64,000 bases of DNA from Desulfotignum sp. (GTDB lineage: Bacteria; Desulfobacterota; Desulfobacteria; Desulfobacterales; Desulfobacteraceae): the NCBI GenBank assembly GCA_011390335.1, contig JAABSO010000020.1, positions 1 through 64,000 on the forward strand. The letters are read 5' to 3'. The position numbers and the translations under genes were made by a program. The notes under the pieces were generated by a model. That model was not told the origin of the DNA and searched no databases. It was given only the letters and a program-made list of their open reading frames with translations. Positions 42,318 through 51,939 of the stretch are shown one piece after another; positions within the stretch are counted from its first letter, which is position 1; each line of letters begins with the position of its first letter.

Positions 42318-43300
42318 TTGGTTCCTGCTATCCTGACCGTGGGATTGATAAAGCCATAGAGAATATCCACCACAGTATTGACCACCACAAACAAAGCTGC
42401 CACCACCACCAGATAGGCAATGAGCAATGAGAGATCCGCCCGGTTCACCGCCTCTAAGAACATGAATCCCATACCCGGCCACTGGAATACCAGTTCCGTG
42501 AGCAGGGTAAAGGCAAACATGATCCCGATCTGTACACCGAACACCGTGATCACCGGCAGCAGGGTGTTTTTGAATGCATGGACCAGCCAGACCCGCCTGG
42601 GGGAGAGCCCTTTGGCCCAGGCATATTTGATATATTCGGTTTCCAGCACCTCCATCATCTCAGAGCGGATCAGGCGTATGAACAGGGGCAGCATGAGTGT
42701 GGACAACGAAATACAGGGCAGAATCAGATGTTTGAGCCCGTCAATGGTCAATAGCCCGGTCATCCAGATGCCATTGCCGAACAGGTCAACGGTTTCCCCC
42801 CGGCCGTAGGAGGGCAGGATCCGCCAATGCACCGCAAACAGATAAATCAGCAGGATGGCGGTCAAAAACACCGGCATGGATACCCCTAAAGTGGAAAAGC
42901 TCATGGTGAACCGGGACAACCAGCTCCGTGGCTTCAATGCACAGTAAACCCCCAGGGGTAAAGACAGGACGATGATGATAAACGCAGTCCCCAGCACCAG
43001 CTCAATGGTGGCCGGTGCATGGCTCACAATCACCTCAAGGTTGGGTTTGTTGTACAAAAATGACCGCCCCAGATCCCCTTTGGTGACGGCATTTTTGACA
43101 AACCGGCCGTACTGGACCAAAAACGGATCATTGAGCCCCATTTTATCGGCGATCTGCTCCCGCTCTTCCGGGGTGACCCGCTCTCCCACCAGGTCTCGGA
43201 CCGGATCACCAAACTCTTTTTTTATGGCAAATACCACCAGGCTGATAACCAGCATGACCACCACTGCCTGGAGGATTCTGCGTATGATAAATGCAATCAT
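42314..43300 (-). CDS. oppB: ABC transporter permease (OppB/DppB type)
   Basis: 328 residues, six helices. It starts MIAFIIRRILQAVVVMLVIS. ATPase-contact loop: EYIKYAWAKGLSPRRVWLVH, then AFKNTLLP. End: DILYGFINPTVRIAGTK. The transporter probably imports a peptide or similar solute; opp-type systems also carry nickel, opines or sugars. Confidence 0.92.
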   Translation of the reverse strand: MIAFIIRRILQAVVVMLVISLVVFAIKKEFGDPVRDLVGERVTPEEREQIADKMGLNDPFLVQYGRFVKNAVTKGDLGRSFLYNKPNLEVIVSHAPATIELVLGTAFIIIVLSLPLGVYCALKPRSWLSRFTMSFSTLGVSMPVFLTAILLIYLFAVHWRILPSYGRGETVDLFGNGIWMTGLLTIDGLKHLILPCISLSTLMLPLFIRLIRSEMMEVLETEYIKYAWAKGLSPRRVWLVHAFKNTLLPVITVFGVQIGIMFAFTLLTELVFQWPGMGFMFLEAVNRADLSLLIAYLVVVAALFVVVNTVVDILYGFINPTVRIAGTK

Positions 43301-43323
43301 GAAATGCCATTGTTTCCAGATTT

Positions 43324-43364
43324 TGTCACTGCCGCCAGGAAAATCTTCCCGGGCGGCAGTGACA
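43324..43364 (-). terminator. 13-bp hairpin between oppA and oppB
   Basis: TGTCACTGCCGCC (43324-43336) pairs perfectly with 43352-43364 around a 15-nt loop. On the minus strand it is followed by AAAAT rather than a T-run. Likely a processing/stability hairpin giving more binding protein than permease. Confidence 0.6.
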
Positions 43365-43396
43365 GATTAAACTGCAAAAATCAACAACCGAATTTT

Positions 43397-44947
43397 TTAT
43401 TCGATTACCAGGTCTCCGATATACGGAAAGTTCTGGGCATTGATGACCGGTTGCGCACGGACGTTCTTTTTAACGCCATAGGAATGGTTCTGCCAGTGAA
43501 ACGGCACAAAGGCGGCATCATCATACAGGATCTGCTCGATTTCCTGGAGCATTGCTGTACGCTTTTCCAGATCTGTTTCCGACTGGGCCGCTATGGTCAG
43601 CTCATCCACCCGGGGATTGCAGTATCCGCTGTTATACTGGCCGTAGCCGGTTTCCGCATTGGGGCACATGGTCAAAAATTCGGAAAAGTTTCCGGAATCT
43701 TCGGTGTCGGAATGCCATCCGATCATCATCATGTCCCCTGCCCTTGCATCAAATTCATTCCAGTACTGGGCCTTGGGCATGGTTTTCAGGTTTACTTTGA
43801 TGCCGATTCTGCCCAGCATCTGGGCCGTGGCTTCAGCAATTTTGGCATCATTGACATACCGGTTGTTGGGGGCCATCATGGTGATTTCAAACCCGTTTTC
43901 ATATCCTGCTTCTTTCATGAGGGCCTTGGCCTTTTCAAGGTCATAGCGGGGTTTAAGGTTTTCCTTGTATCCGAGATAGCCTGCAGGACCCTGCTGGGCC
44001 GCAACCGTGGCCGTGCCTTTCATGATCTGCTTGACGATGCCTTCGTTGTTCACTGCATGGACAATGGCCTGGCGGACCTTCACATCCTTGAAAGCCTCCA
44101 CCCGGTCGGGATTCATCTGGAAGGTGATGATCCGGCCGCCGTTAATGTTCACCAGTTTGGTATCTTCATCGGACTGAATTCTGGCAAAGTCCTGGGGGGG
44201 CACAGGAGAGATCCAGTCCACCCCGCCGGACAGCAGGGCTGCCACCCGGGTGGCGTTTTCCTTGATGGGGCTCAGGATGAATTCGGTGACATTGCCCGGG
44301 CTGTTTGTGTCCCAGTAGTCGGCAAACCGTTTCATTTCCAGCACCACGTTGTGCTGGCGATTGGTGACAATAAAGGGCCCTGTGCCGGAGGCATTGTTCA
44401 AGGCAAAGGATTCACCGATTTTTAAAATAGCATCCTTGGGCTGGCCGTTTTCATCGGTACCGGTGTAAAATTCGGAGTCCATGGCGAAGAAATAGGTGGC
44501 CATGTTGAGCACAAGGGGATACGCTTTTTTGGTTTTGATGTCCACGGTGTAATCATCTACGATGTAACATCCCTCAAAGGGTTCCAGCAGGCCTTTGAAG
44601 TCCACACTTTTTCTCATGCGGTCAAAGGACCACTTTACATCTTTGGCGGTAAAACTGTTACCGCTGTGGAACTTAACACCTTTTCTCAGATGAAACCGCA
44701 TGGTCAGGTCATCCAGCCGTTCCCAGCTGGTGGCCAGACGGGGTTCGAAATCCATTTCCTGGGTCCAGCGTACCAGGGGATCAAACACCCAGTGGGACAG
44801 CTGCAGCATGCCGCCGGAAAGCTGCACCTGGGGATCCAGGGATACCGGGTCGGCATCCAGGCCCATTTTAAATGTCTTTGCACCGGCAGAAGCAGCAAAA
44901 GACACCACCATAAAAATACTTAACACAGTCAGTAGTAATTTTTTCAT
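43397..44947 (-). CDS. oppA: ABC transporter substrate-binding protein (OppA/DppA family)
   Basis: 516 residues from ATG 44947, chosen for GGAGG spaced 6 nt upstream and for a clean signal peptide (MKKLLLTVLSIFMVVSFAAS, AGA). Family 5 motifs: MGLDADPVSLDPQ, VFDPLVRW, WERLDDLTMRFHLRKGVKFH and SGNSFTAKDVKWSFDRM. First gene of the operon. Peptide is the default guess for the substrate. Confidence 0.91.
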   Translation of the reverse strand: MKKLLLTVLSIFMVVSFAASAGAKTFKMGLDADPVSLDPQVQLSGGMLQLSHWVFDPLVRWTQEMDFEPRLATSWERLDDLTMRFHLRKGVKFHSGNSFTAKDVKWSFDRMRKSVDFKGLLEPFEGCYIVDDYTVDIKTKKAYPLVLNMATYFFAMDSEFYTGTDENGQPKDAILKIGESFALNNASGTGPFIVTNRQHNVVLEMKRFADYWDTNSPGNVTEFILSPIKENATRVAALLSGGVDWISPVPPQDFARIQSDEDTKLVNINGGRIITFQMNPDRVEAFKDVKVRQAIVHAVNNEGIVKQIMKGTATVAAQQGPAGYLGYKENLKPRYDLEKAKALMKEAGYENGFEITMMAPNNRYVNDAKIAEATAQMLGRIGIKVNLKTMPKAQYWNEFDARAGDMMMIGWHSDTEDSGNFSEFLTMCPNAETGYGQYNSGYCNPRVDELTIAAQSETDLEKRTAMLQEIEQILYDDAAFVPFHWQNHSYGVKKNVRAQPVINAQNFPYIGDLVIE

Positions 44948-45369
44948 CCTCATCCTCCAAATTAGTGTTAATAAAATCAGGAAACGCATTGAAAAACCTT
45001 TCAGTTGCGTTGAACAAGCCCTGTATTCTAAATAAATAAAATTACCAAAAAACAATGACCGGGTCAAGCAGTATCACACCGGATGATAACAATGTATATT
45101 CAAGTTATGATCGATTTTCAAAAATAATCATTGACAGGTATAAAATTCCATGTAATGAATCAGTATTCATTTTATAAAAATCGGGGTATCCCGCCGCTAC
45201 GAGCATGGGATATCCTGTAAAGATTTAACACAACAGCTTATTTTAATTTAAAAAAAATATTTCAACCAACACTTTTTCATGGATATGCCTGCAAAAAATA
45301 TGGAAAATATTGCAATGAGCAACTATTCAGTATCCATGGCAGACGTTAACTTCAGGAGGGCAATGTAAC
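44948..45369. promoter_or_regulatory. Divergent promoter region between oppA and the acyl-CoA dehydrogenase
   Basis: 422 bp, A/T-rich, no gene seen. A dyad TATCCC (45187-45192) with GGGATA (45207-45212) may be an operator. TTGACA occurs at about 45132 with TATAAA close behind, but the spacing is poor. I saw no sigma-54 promoter here. Confidence 0.35.
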
Positions 45370-47184
45370 ATGGCACAGGTAATTTCAGACCGGCGGGACA
45401 TAGAATTTGTCATGCATGAACAGCTCAATGCACAAGATTTGTCAAAACTCCATGACGGGTTTGCAGACTTCAACAAAAAAACCATTGATCTGATCATTTC
45501 AGAAGCAAAAAATTTTGCGGTGAAAGAACTTTTACCGGCAAACAAGGACGGAGACCAGCAGGGATGCACCCTTGAAAACGGCCAGGTAACCACACCGGAC
45601 TCATTCAAGCGGCTGCTTGAACTGTTCAATGAGGGGGAATGGCTGGCGCCCACTGAAGATCCCCAATGGGGGGGACAGGGCATGCCAAGGACAGTGGCCT
45701 CGGCTGCGGCTGAATATTTTAACGGGGCCAACTACCCGTTCATGATGTATCCTGGCCTGACCCAGGGGGCCGGCCACCTGGTGGAACATTTCGGCACAAA
45801 AGAGCAAAAGGACCTGTACCTGAAAAATATGTACACCGGCAAGTGGTGCGGTACCATGCTGTTGACAGAGCCGGAAGCCGGATCTGATGTGGGGGCGTTG
45901 ACCACCAAAGCAGTTCCCAACGGGGACGGCACCTATGCCATTGTGGGAGAAAAAATCTTTATCTCCGGCGGTGACCATGACCTGGCGGAAAACATCATTC
46001 ACCCGGTGCTGGCACGTATTGAAGGCGCCCCTGCCGGTACCAAAGGCATCTCTTTGTTCCTGGTGCCCAAATTCCGGGTGAAGCCTGACGGATCTTTAGG
46101 GGAATTCAACGATGTGATCTGCACGGGCATCGAGCACAAGATGGGAATCCACGGCAACTCCACCTGTTCTCTGTCCTTAGGCTCCAAGGGCAACTGCGTC
46201 GGCACCCTGCTGGGAGAAGAAAACAAGGGCATGAAAGCCATGTTCCTGATGATGAACGCGGCCCGGCTCCTGGTGGGATTCCAGGGATTTGCCTGTGCCA
46301 CCACCGCGTATATGTATGCATTGGACTATGCCAGAAACCGGATACAGGGAAAAGATCTCACCGAAATCATGAACCCGGATGCCAAAGGGGTTCCCATTAT
46401 CCGCCACCCGGATGTCCGGCGCCAGCTCATGATGATGAAAACCTATGTGGAGGGCATGCGCTCGCTGCTCTATTTTGTGCACTATTGTTCTGACATGGCA
46501 AAATTTGCCCCTGATGACAAACAAAAGGCAAAATACCAGGGATTTGTGGAGGTGCTCACCCCCATTGCCAAGGGATATGTGACAGACCGGGCCTTTGAAG
46601 TCTGCTCCCAGGGCATGCAGGTGTACGGCGGATACGGGTTCATCGAAGAATACCCCATGGCCCAGCTGCTCCGCGACTGCCGCATCACCCTGATTTACGA
46701 AGGCACCAACGGGATCCAGGCCATGGATCTTCTGGGCAGAAAACTGGGGCTGAACAAGGGCAAACCCATCATGGACCTGTTCGGAGAGATGCAGAAAACC
46801 CTTGCCCAGGCCAAAGAGATTGACAGCATCCAGGGCTATGCCGTCAAAGTGGAAGAGGTGGTCAACAAACTGGCGGAGGTCTCCATCCACATGGGCCAGA
46901 CCGCCATGTCCGACAAAGTGCTGTCCGCCTTTGCCAATGCCCACCCGTTCCAGGATGCGGCCGGTGACACGGTGATGGCCTGGATGCTTTTGTGGCGTGC
47001 TGTCATTGCGGCGCAGAAACTTGAAAAAGCAAAGAAAAAAGACAAACCCTTTTACCAGGGCATCATCAAATCCCTGCAGTTTTACACGGAAACCATGCTG
47101 CCCATCACCCTGGGCAGGTTTGCGGCATTGATGAACACCAGTGCGGCAGCTGTGGAAATAGAAGATGACATGTTTCCAAGTTAA
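45370..47184 (+). CDS. Acyl-CoA dehydrogenase, long DmdC-like form
   Basis: 604 residues, about 200 longer than ordinary acyl-CoA dehydrogenases. It has the FAD core (TEPEAGSDVGAL, FISGGDHDL, MGIHGNSTCSLSL), the catalytic Glu in LIYEGTNGIQAMDLLGRK, and an extra C-terminal domain (from ~470). This form includes 3-methylmercaptopropionyl-CoA dehydrogenases and others of unknown substrate. AGGAGGG precedes the ATG. It lies 14 bp before the sigma-54 activator of the betaine-type operon, so its substrate may be related, but fatty-acid oxidation is equally possible. Confidence 0.87.
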   Translation: MAQVISDRRDIEFVMHEQLNAQDLSKLHDGFADFNKKTIDLIISEAKNFAVKELLPANKDGDQQGCTLENGQVTTPDSFKRLLELFNEGEWLAPTEDPQWGGQGMPRTVASAAAEYFNGANYPFMMYPGLTQGAGHLVEHFGTKEQKDLYLKNMYTGKWCGTMLLTEPEAGSDVGALTTKAVPNGDGTYAIVGEKIFISGGDHDLAENIIHPVLARIEGAPAGTKGISLFLVPKFRVKPDGSLGEFNDVICTGIEHKMGIHGNSTCSLSLGSKGNCVGTLLGEENKGMKAMFLMMNAARLLVGFQGFACATTAYMYALDYARNRIQGKDLTEIMNPDAKGVPIIRHPDVRRQLMMMKTYVEGMRSLLYFVHYCSDMAKFAPDDKQKAKYQGFVEVLTPIAKGYVTDRAFEVCSQGMQVYGGYGFIEEYPMAQLLRDCRITLIYEGTNGIQAMDLLGRKLGLNKGKPIMDLFGEMQKTLAQAKEIDSIQGYAVKVEEVVNKLAEVSIHMGQTAMSDKVLSAFANAHPFQDAAGDTVMAWMLLWRAVIAAQKLEKAKKKDKPFYQGIIKSLQFYTETMLPITLGRFAALMNTSAAAVEIEDDMFPS

Positions 47185-47198
47185 CCAAAAACAGGTTA

Positions 47199-48656
47199 AT
47201 GGAAGAAGATATGGGAGTACCCGGCATGCTGGACATGCATTGCATTGATTTTTTTTCGGTACTGGATCACCTGGATGACGGGGTGATCATTGCCGACATA
47301 CACGGGGTCATCCATTTCTACAACCAGGCCCAGTCGAAAATTGACGGTATCTTGCCCGAAAAAGCCATGGGCCTCAAGGTAACCGACATCTATGAGCTGA
47401 ACAACCGCACCAGCATGATCATGCAGTGTACCGCCCGTAAAAGCCCCATAAAAAACCGGATATTTTTCTACAAAACCATTTCCGGAAAAGTGGCCAATAC
47501 CATCACTTCAGTCTATCCTTTGTTTGATGAAAACACCATCACCGGGGTCATCTGCTTTGTCAAGGATTATGGACTGCTGCGCAGATCCATGCCCGGAACA
47601 GCCGCACCGGAATGCCGCTTTGAACTGGGCAACGGGACCCGGTTCACCTTTGATGATCTCATCGGCTCCAGTACCGACTTTATCCGGGTCAAAGAAACCG
47701 CCCAGAAAGCATCTGCATCTCCTTCTCCCATCATGATCCAGGGAGAAACCGGCACGGGAAAGGAATTGTTTGCCCAGTCCATCCACAATTTCAGTCCCAG
47801 GCGCCAGGAAAAATATGTGGCGGTAAACTGTGCGGCCATTCCCCATTACCTGATGGAGGGCATGCTGTTCGGCACCACAAAAGGCGCATTCACAGGAGCT
47901 CTCGACAAACCCGGCCTTTTTGAAACAGCCCACAGAGGAACCTTGTTTTTAGATGAACTGCTGGCCATGCCTGTGGAACTGCAGGCGAAACTGCTCCGGG
48001 CCATCCAGGAAAAAAAAGTGCGCCGGCTGGGCTCTGTCAAAGAGGTTGCTGTTGATGTAAAAATTATTTCTTCGGTGAGCCAGGATCCCCGGGTGGCCAT
48101 CCGGGAGAACCGCCTGCGCACGGATCTGTACTATCGGCTGGGGGTGGTCATGGTCAAACTGCCTCCCCTGCGGGACCGGCTCGACAGCCTGGGGGAGCTG
48201 GTTTCCCATTTTATTGAAAAATACAATTTCCGGCTGGGAACCCACGTGCAAAAAATTTCCTCAGGAGTGATGGACCTGTTTTTTACCTATCAATGGCCGG
48301 GCAATATACGGGAACTGGAACATCTCATCGAAGGCGCTATGAACATGGCCGGCCAGGAAAAACTATTGGGAATTGATCAATTCACGCCTGGTCTGGATAC
48401 CCTGGAACCGGTTGAAACAACGGCCGGACATCCCCCGGCTCCAAGAATAAGAGACCTGCCCGACATGCATGACAATCCCTCATCCCTTACAGCATTCCAG
48501 ACAGAGCACGAAAAAACGGCTGTGGATGCTGCTCTTGCAGCAGCCCGGGGGAATGTGACCCGGGCTGCAAAGAACCTGGGAATTTCCCGGCAGCTCCTGC
48601 ATTACAAGATCAAAAAATACCGGTTATGCCGGGCCGATTATATGCCCAGGCCATAA
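47199..48656 (+). CDS. PAS-containing sigma-54-dependent transcriptional activator
   Basis: 485 residues. N-terminal PAS domain (FSVLDHLDDGVIIADIHGVI, ~15-110). Central AAA+ domain with Walker A GETGTGKELF, the sigma-54 contact loop GAFTGA and Walker B GTLFLDELLA. C-terminal Fis-type HTH: AARGNVTRAAKNLGISRQLL. Directly downstream, in the same direction, lies a sigma-54 promoter before the BCCT gene, making this the evident activator of the BCCT-mtgBCA operon. Effector unknown; probably the imported amine. Confidence 0.92.
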   Translation: MEEDMGVPGMLDMHCIDFFSVLDHLDDGVIIADIHGVIHFYNQAQSKIDGILPEKAMGLKVTDIYELNNRTSMIMQCTARKSPIKNRIFFYKTISGKVANTITSVYPLFDENTITGVICFVKDYGLLRRSMPGTAAPECRFELGNGTRFTFDDLIGSSTDFIRVKETAQKASASPSPIMIQGETGTGKELFAQSIHNFSPRRQEKYVAVNCAAIPHYLMEGMLFGTTKGAFTGALDKPGLFETAHRGTLFLDELLAMPVELQAKLLRAIQEKKVRRLGSVKEVAVDVKIISSVSQDPRVAIRENRLRTDLYYRLGVVMVKLPPLRDRLDSLGELVSHFIEKYNFRLGTHVQKISSGVMDLFFTYQWPGNIRELEHLIEGAMNMAGQEKLLGIDQFTPGLDTLEPVETTAGHPPAPRIRDLPDMHDNPSSLTAFQTEHEKTAVDAALAAARGNVTRAAKNLGISRQLLHYKIKKYRLCRADYMPRP

Positions 48657-48704
48657 CTGCACATGATTGTCATATGAAAAAAATTTTTCGCTATTTTGCA
48701 GAAA

Positions 48705-48731
48705 GTGAAAAATAATTTTCATCATTTTCAC
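48705..48731. promoter_or_regulatory. Candidate upstream activator site
   Basis: GTGAAAA and TTTTCAC arms with 13 nt between form a 27-bp dyad about 100 bp upstream of the sigma-54 promoter, a usual distance for an activator site. Confidence 0.5.
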
Positions 48732-48832
48732 GAATCCGTCTGAAGGCATGGCGTGATGATTCTATGGATAGGTGTCATCATATCAATGGGTTAACCGTCT
48801 CTGTCAGATTCTGTGTCTGTACCAAAATTCAC

Positions 48833-48848
48833 TGGCACATATCCTGCA
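48833..48848 (+). promoter_or_regulatory. Sigma-54 promoter of the BCCT-mtgBCA operon
   Basis: TGGCACATATCCTGCA matches the -24/-12 consensus (TGGCAC, N6, TGCA, GG and GC correctly spaced), 99 nt before the BCCT start. Confidence 0.8.
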
Positions 48849-48947
48849 TCTTTCTAACCTAACCGGGCTTATCTGATCAGCGAATGCAGGCAGCTTTCTG
48901 CCCTGATAAAAACAAAAAATGACAACCCCTGTAACAGGAGACTTTCT

Positions 48948-50456
48948 GTGGCAAAAAACACTGCTTCAACCAGACCCTTTGATCCCATGGTTTTCTGGAT
49001 TTCCGCCGGTGTCACCATCCTGTTCCTGCTCTGGTCCATTATTTTTCCTGCCAATATGGCCTCTGTTATCAATGCGGTTTTCAACTGGACCACCACCGTA
49101 TGGGCATGGCTGTATCTTATCACCGTGTTTTTTCTGGTCATGGGATGTTTTATTCTCATGGGACCCACATACGGCCCCATGAAACTGGGGCTTGCCGAAG
49201 ACACACCGGAATTTTCCAATTTTTCCTGGTTTGCCATGCTGTTCGGATCCGCCATTGCTGCAGGCATTGTATTCTGGGGACCGGCAGAACCAGCCTATCA
49301 TTACATGAGCCCACCCCCCTATTTTGGCGGGGAAGCCAACACCCCGGCTGCGGGTGCCAATGCCATGACCTACTCCTTTTTCCACTGGGGCCTGAGCGCC
49401 TGGTCCATTTTTGCCATACTCACCATTGCCCTGGCCCATGCCTGTTTCACCCAGAACCTGCCCCTAAAGTTTTCTTCCGCTTTTTACTATGCCATCGGGG
49501 ATCGGATCCACGGAACCTGGGGAAAAGTGCTGGATATCTTTGCCGTGTTCGCCACCCTGGGTGGTCTGGCCACCACCACCGGATTTGTGGCACTTCAGCT
49601 GTCCGCCGGCCTCAAATACCAGTATGGTCTCCAGCTGGGCCCCTCCAGCACCTATATTATCATCGGGGTGCTCACAGGTATTTTTACCCTGTCCGTGTAC
49701 ACCGGATTGCAAAAAGGGGTCAAGCTTATCGGGGACATCAACATGTGGGTGTTTGTCCTGGTGTGGTTTTTTGTCCTGGTATTCGGCCCCACCATTTTCC
49801 TTATCAACCTTACAGTCAATTCCATAGGCCAGTACCTTTTGCATTTCATTCCCATGAGCCTGTTCACCGCCCCGGGATATGAAGGCAACTGGATCGGCTC
49901 CTGGACGGTTTTCTACTGGGCCTGGTGGATGAGCTGGGCCCCCTTTGTGGCCGTGTTCATCGCACGGATTTCCCGGGGAAGGACCATCCGGCAGACTGTT
50001 GCAGCATCCCTGATTCTCCCCTCTTTCGGGAACTTTCTCTGGTACGGCGTAATGGGCGGGGCCGGTATCCATTTTGATGTCACCGCCACCTTACAAGAAC
50101 ACGGGGTTGAAAGCGCTATTTTCGCCATTGCCCAGCATCTGCCCATGACAGGCATTCTGGCCGTAGCATTGATCTTTCTGATTGGAACTTTTTTCTTAAC
50201 CTCTGCCAATTCCGCCGCCATTTCCCTGGCCATGTTTGTATCAGGCCATGAAAATCCAGACAAAAACCTGCGGGCTTTCTGGGGAATCACCCTTGGTGCT
50301 GTGGCTGCCGTGCTGGCCGGATCAGGCAGCCTCAAGGCCATTCAGACAGCTTCCATTGCCACGGCCTTCCCCCTGATGTTTTTACTGCTGCTGGCCCTGT
50401 TCAGCACCTTCAGGGGGCTGCGCCGGTACAGGATACAAAACACCCATGAAACATAA
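48948..50456 (+). CDS. BCCT-family betaine/carnitine/choline-type transporter
   Basis: 502 residues, twelve helices. The BCCT substrate motif is present: FYWAWWMSWAPFVAVFIARI, then SRGRTIR, with the Trp residues that cage a quaternary ammonium. Other family marks: SFFHWGLSAWSIFAI, FAVFATLGGLATTTGFV. GTG start 48948 has AGGAG 7 nt upstream. It imports a betaine-like compound for the methyltransferases behind it. Lack of a long charged C-terminal tail argues for a nutrient importer rather than an osmosensor. Confidence 0.92.
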   Translation: MAKNTASTRPFDPMVFWISAGVTILFLLWSIIFPANMASVINAVFNWTTTVWAWLYLITVFFLVMGCFILMGPTYGPMKLGLAEDTPEFSNFSWFAMLFGSAIAAGIVFWGPAEPAYHYMSPPPYFGGEANTPAAGANAMTYSFFHWGLSAWSIFAILTIALAHACFTQNLPLKFSSAFYYAIGDRIHGTWGKVLDIFAVFATLGGLATTTGFVALQLSAGLKYQYGLQLGPSSTYIIIGVLTGIFTLSVYTGLQKGVKLIGDINMWVFVLVWFFVLVFGPTIFLINLTVNSIGQYLLHFIPMSLFTAPGYEGNWIGSWTVFYWAWWMSWAPFVAVFIARISRGRTIRQTVAASLILPSFGNFLWYGVMGGAGIHFDVTATLQEHGVESAIFAIAQHLPMTGILAVALIFLIGTFFLTSANSAAISLAMFVSGHENPDKNLRAFWGITLGAVAAVLAGSGSLKAIQTASIATAFPLMFLLLLALFSTFRGLRRYRIQNTHET

Positions 50457-50505
50457 TTGCCAACCCTTAAGAGAGGACCTCGGGGGTCTTCAAAGGAGTA
50501 GACCT

Positions 50506-51927
50506 ATGTATGACCGCATGCAGGAACTGAGCAGGCAGGACATGGAAAAAATCCATGATGCTGCCATGAACATCCTGAAAAACACAGGCGTGGCCTTTAA
50601 TGACAAGGAAGCGCTTGAGATTTTCAAGGACAATGGGTTCAAAGTGGAAGGCACCACCGTGTTTTTTGAAGAATCCGCCATCCAGAAGGCCTTGGGAACC
50701 GCGCCCAAACGCTTCACTGTCCATGCCAGAAATCCCGAAAAAAGTGTGGAGGTGGGAGAAGATGACTTTGTTTTTTTGCCGGGCTATGGTGCCCCGTTTG
50801 TCATGGATGCCAAGGGCATTGAGCGCCAGGCCACCATGGAAGATTATGACAACTTCTGCAAACTGATCCAGACATCCCCGTATATCGACATGAACGGCTG
50901 GATGATGGTGGAACCCGCAGACATGCCCCACCAGACGGTTCACCTTGATCTGAACCTGTCCAACATGCTGTTGTGCGACAAACCCTTCATGGGCAGCCCG
51001 GTCTCCAGGCAGGCAGCGCTGGAAGGAATTGAAATGGCCGGCATTCTCTGGGGCGGCAAGCAGAACATCATGGACAAAACCGTTTCGGTCTCTTTGATCA
51101 ACTCTCTTTCCCCTTTGCAGTTTTCCGATGAAATGATCGGGTCCCTTATTGAACTTGCCCGGCACAACCAGGCCTGTATTGTTGCCTCTTTGATCATGGC
51201 AGGCGGGTCCGGCCCGGTGACCCTGGGAGGAGTCATGGCCCTGCAGAATGCGGAGATTCTGGCCGGCATCACCCTTACCCAGCTGGTCCGGACAGGGGCG
51301 CCTGTTGTATACGGCTCCACATCCTCTGCCATGGACATGAAAACAGGTGCCCTGTCCATCGGGGCACCGGAACTGTCCAAAAATATCCACCTGGTGGCAC
51401 AGATGTCCCGGTTCTACAACCTGCCCTCCAGATCCGGCGGCGGGCTTACCGATTCCCTGTGCACTGATGCCCAGGCCGGAGTTGAATCCGCCCTGGCTCT
51501 TTACACGGCTGCCAGGGGCGGTGTGAATTTCATTCTCCATGCCTGCGGTATCCTGGGTTCTTATATTGCCATGAGTTTTGAAAAATTTCTGGTGGACGAA
51601 GAACTGTGTGGTATGATAAGAAACATGTTTAAACCGGTTTCTTTGACAGATGATGCCATTGACCTGGATATAATCAAACAGGTGGGTATCGGGGGCCAGT
51701 ACCTGACCCACCCCAAGACCTTCCAGCTCTGCCGGACCGAGTTTCATATGCCGTCTCTCATGAGCCGGAAGAACAAGGATGCCTGGGCAAAAGCAGGCAG
51801 GCAGCATATTTATCAGGTGGCGGAAGACAAAGTGGCCCAGCGTCTGGCTGCCTATGAAAAACCGGAAATCGACCCGGATATTGAAAAAGAACTGACTGAT
51901 TACGTTGAAAAACGCAAAACCAAATAA
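50506..51927 (+). CDS. mtgB: Non-pyrrolysine MttB-family methyltransferase (glycine betaine:corrinoid type)
   Basis: 473 residues from ATG 50506 (AAGGAG upstream). MttB superfamily: FVFLPGYGAPFVMDAKG, VYGSTSSAMDMKTGAL, GGLTDSLCTDAQAGVES. No in-frame TAG occurs, so it lacks pyrrolysine and belongs to the MtgB-like group that demethylates glycine betaine and other quaternary amines (carnitine, proline betaine and others). It hands the methyl group to the corrinoid protein next door. Substrate by context: a BCCT substrate. The symbol is by similarity. Confidence 0.88.
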   Translation: MYDRMQELSRQDMEKIHDAAMNILKNTGVAFNDKEALEIFKDNGFKVEGTTVFFEESAIQKALGTAPKRFTVHARNPEKSVEVGEDDFVFLPGYGAPFVMDAKGIERQATMEDYDNFCKLIQTSPYIDMNGWMMVEPADMPHQTVHLDLNLSNMLLCDKPFMGSPVSRQAALEGIEMAGILWGGKQNIMDKTVSVSLINSLSPLQFSDEMIGSLIELARHNQACIVASLIMAGGSGPVTLGGVMALQNAEILAGITLTQLVRTGAPVVYGSTSSAMDMKTGALSIGAPELSKNIHLVAQMSRFYNLPSRSGGGLTDSLCTDAQAGVESALALYTAARGGVNFILHACGILGSYIAMSFEKFLVDEELCGMIRNMFKPVSLTDDAIDLDIIKQVGIGGQYLTHPKTFQLCRTEFHMPSLMSRKNKDAWAKAGRQHIYQVAEDKVAQRLAAYEKPEIDPDIEKELTDYVEKRKTK

Positions 51928-51939
51928 AGGAGAACAAAA

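Noticed and set aside
48657-48947. Cobalamin riboswitch before the corrinoid-dependent operon
   Set aside because: No B12-box-like sequence or suitable fold seen; the region is explained by a sigma-54 promoter and an activator dyad.
50506-51927. Pyrrolysine-containing trimethylamine methyltransferase
   Set aside because: No in-frame TAG in the coding sequence; it belongs to the non-pyrrolysine MttB branch.
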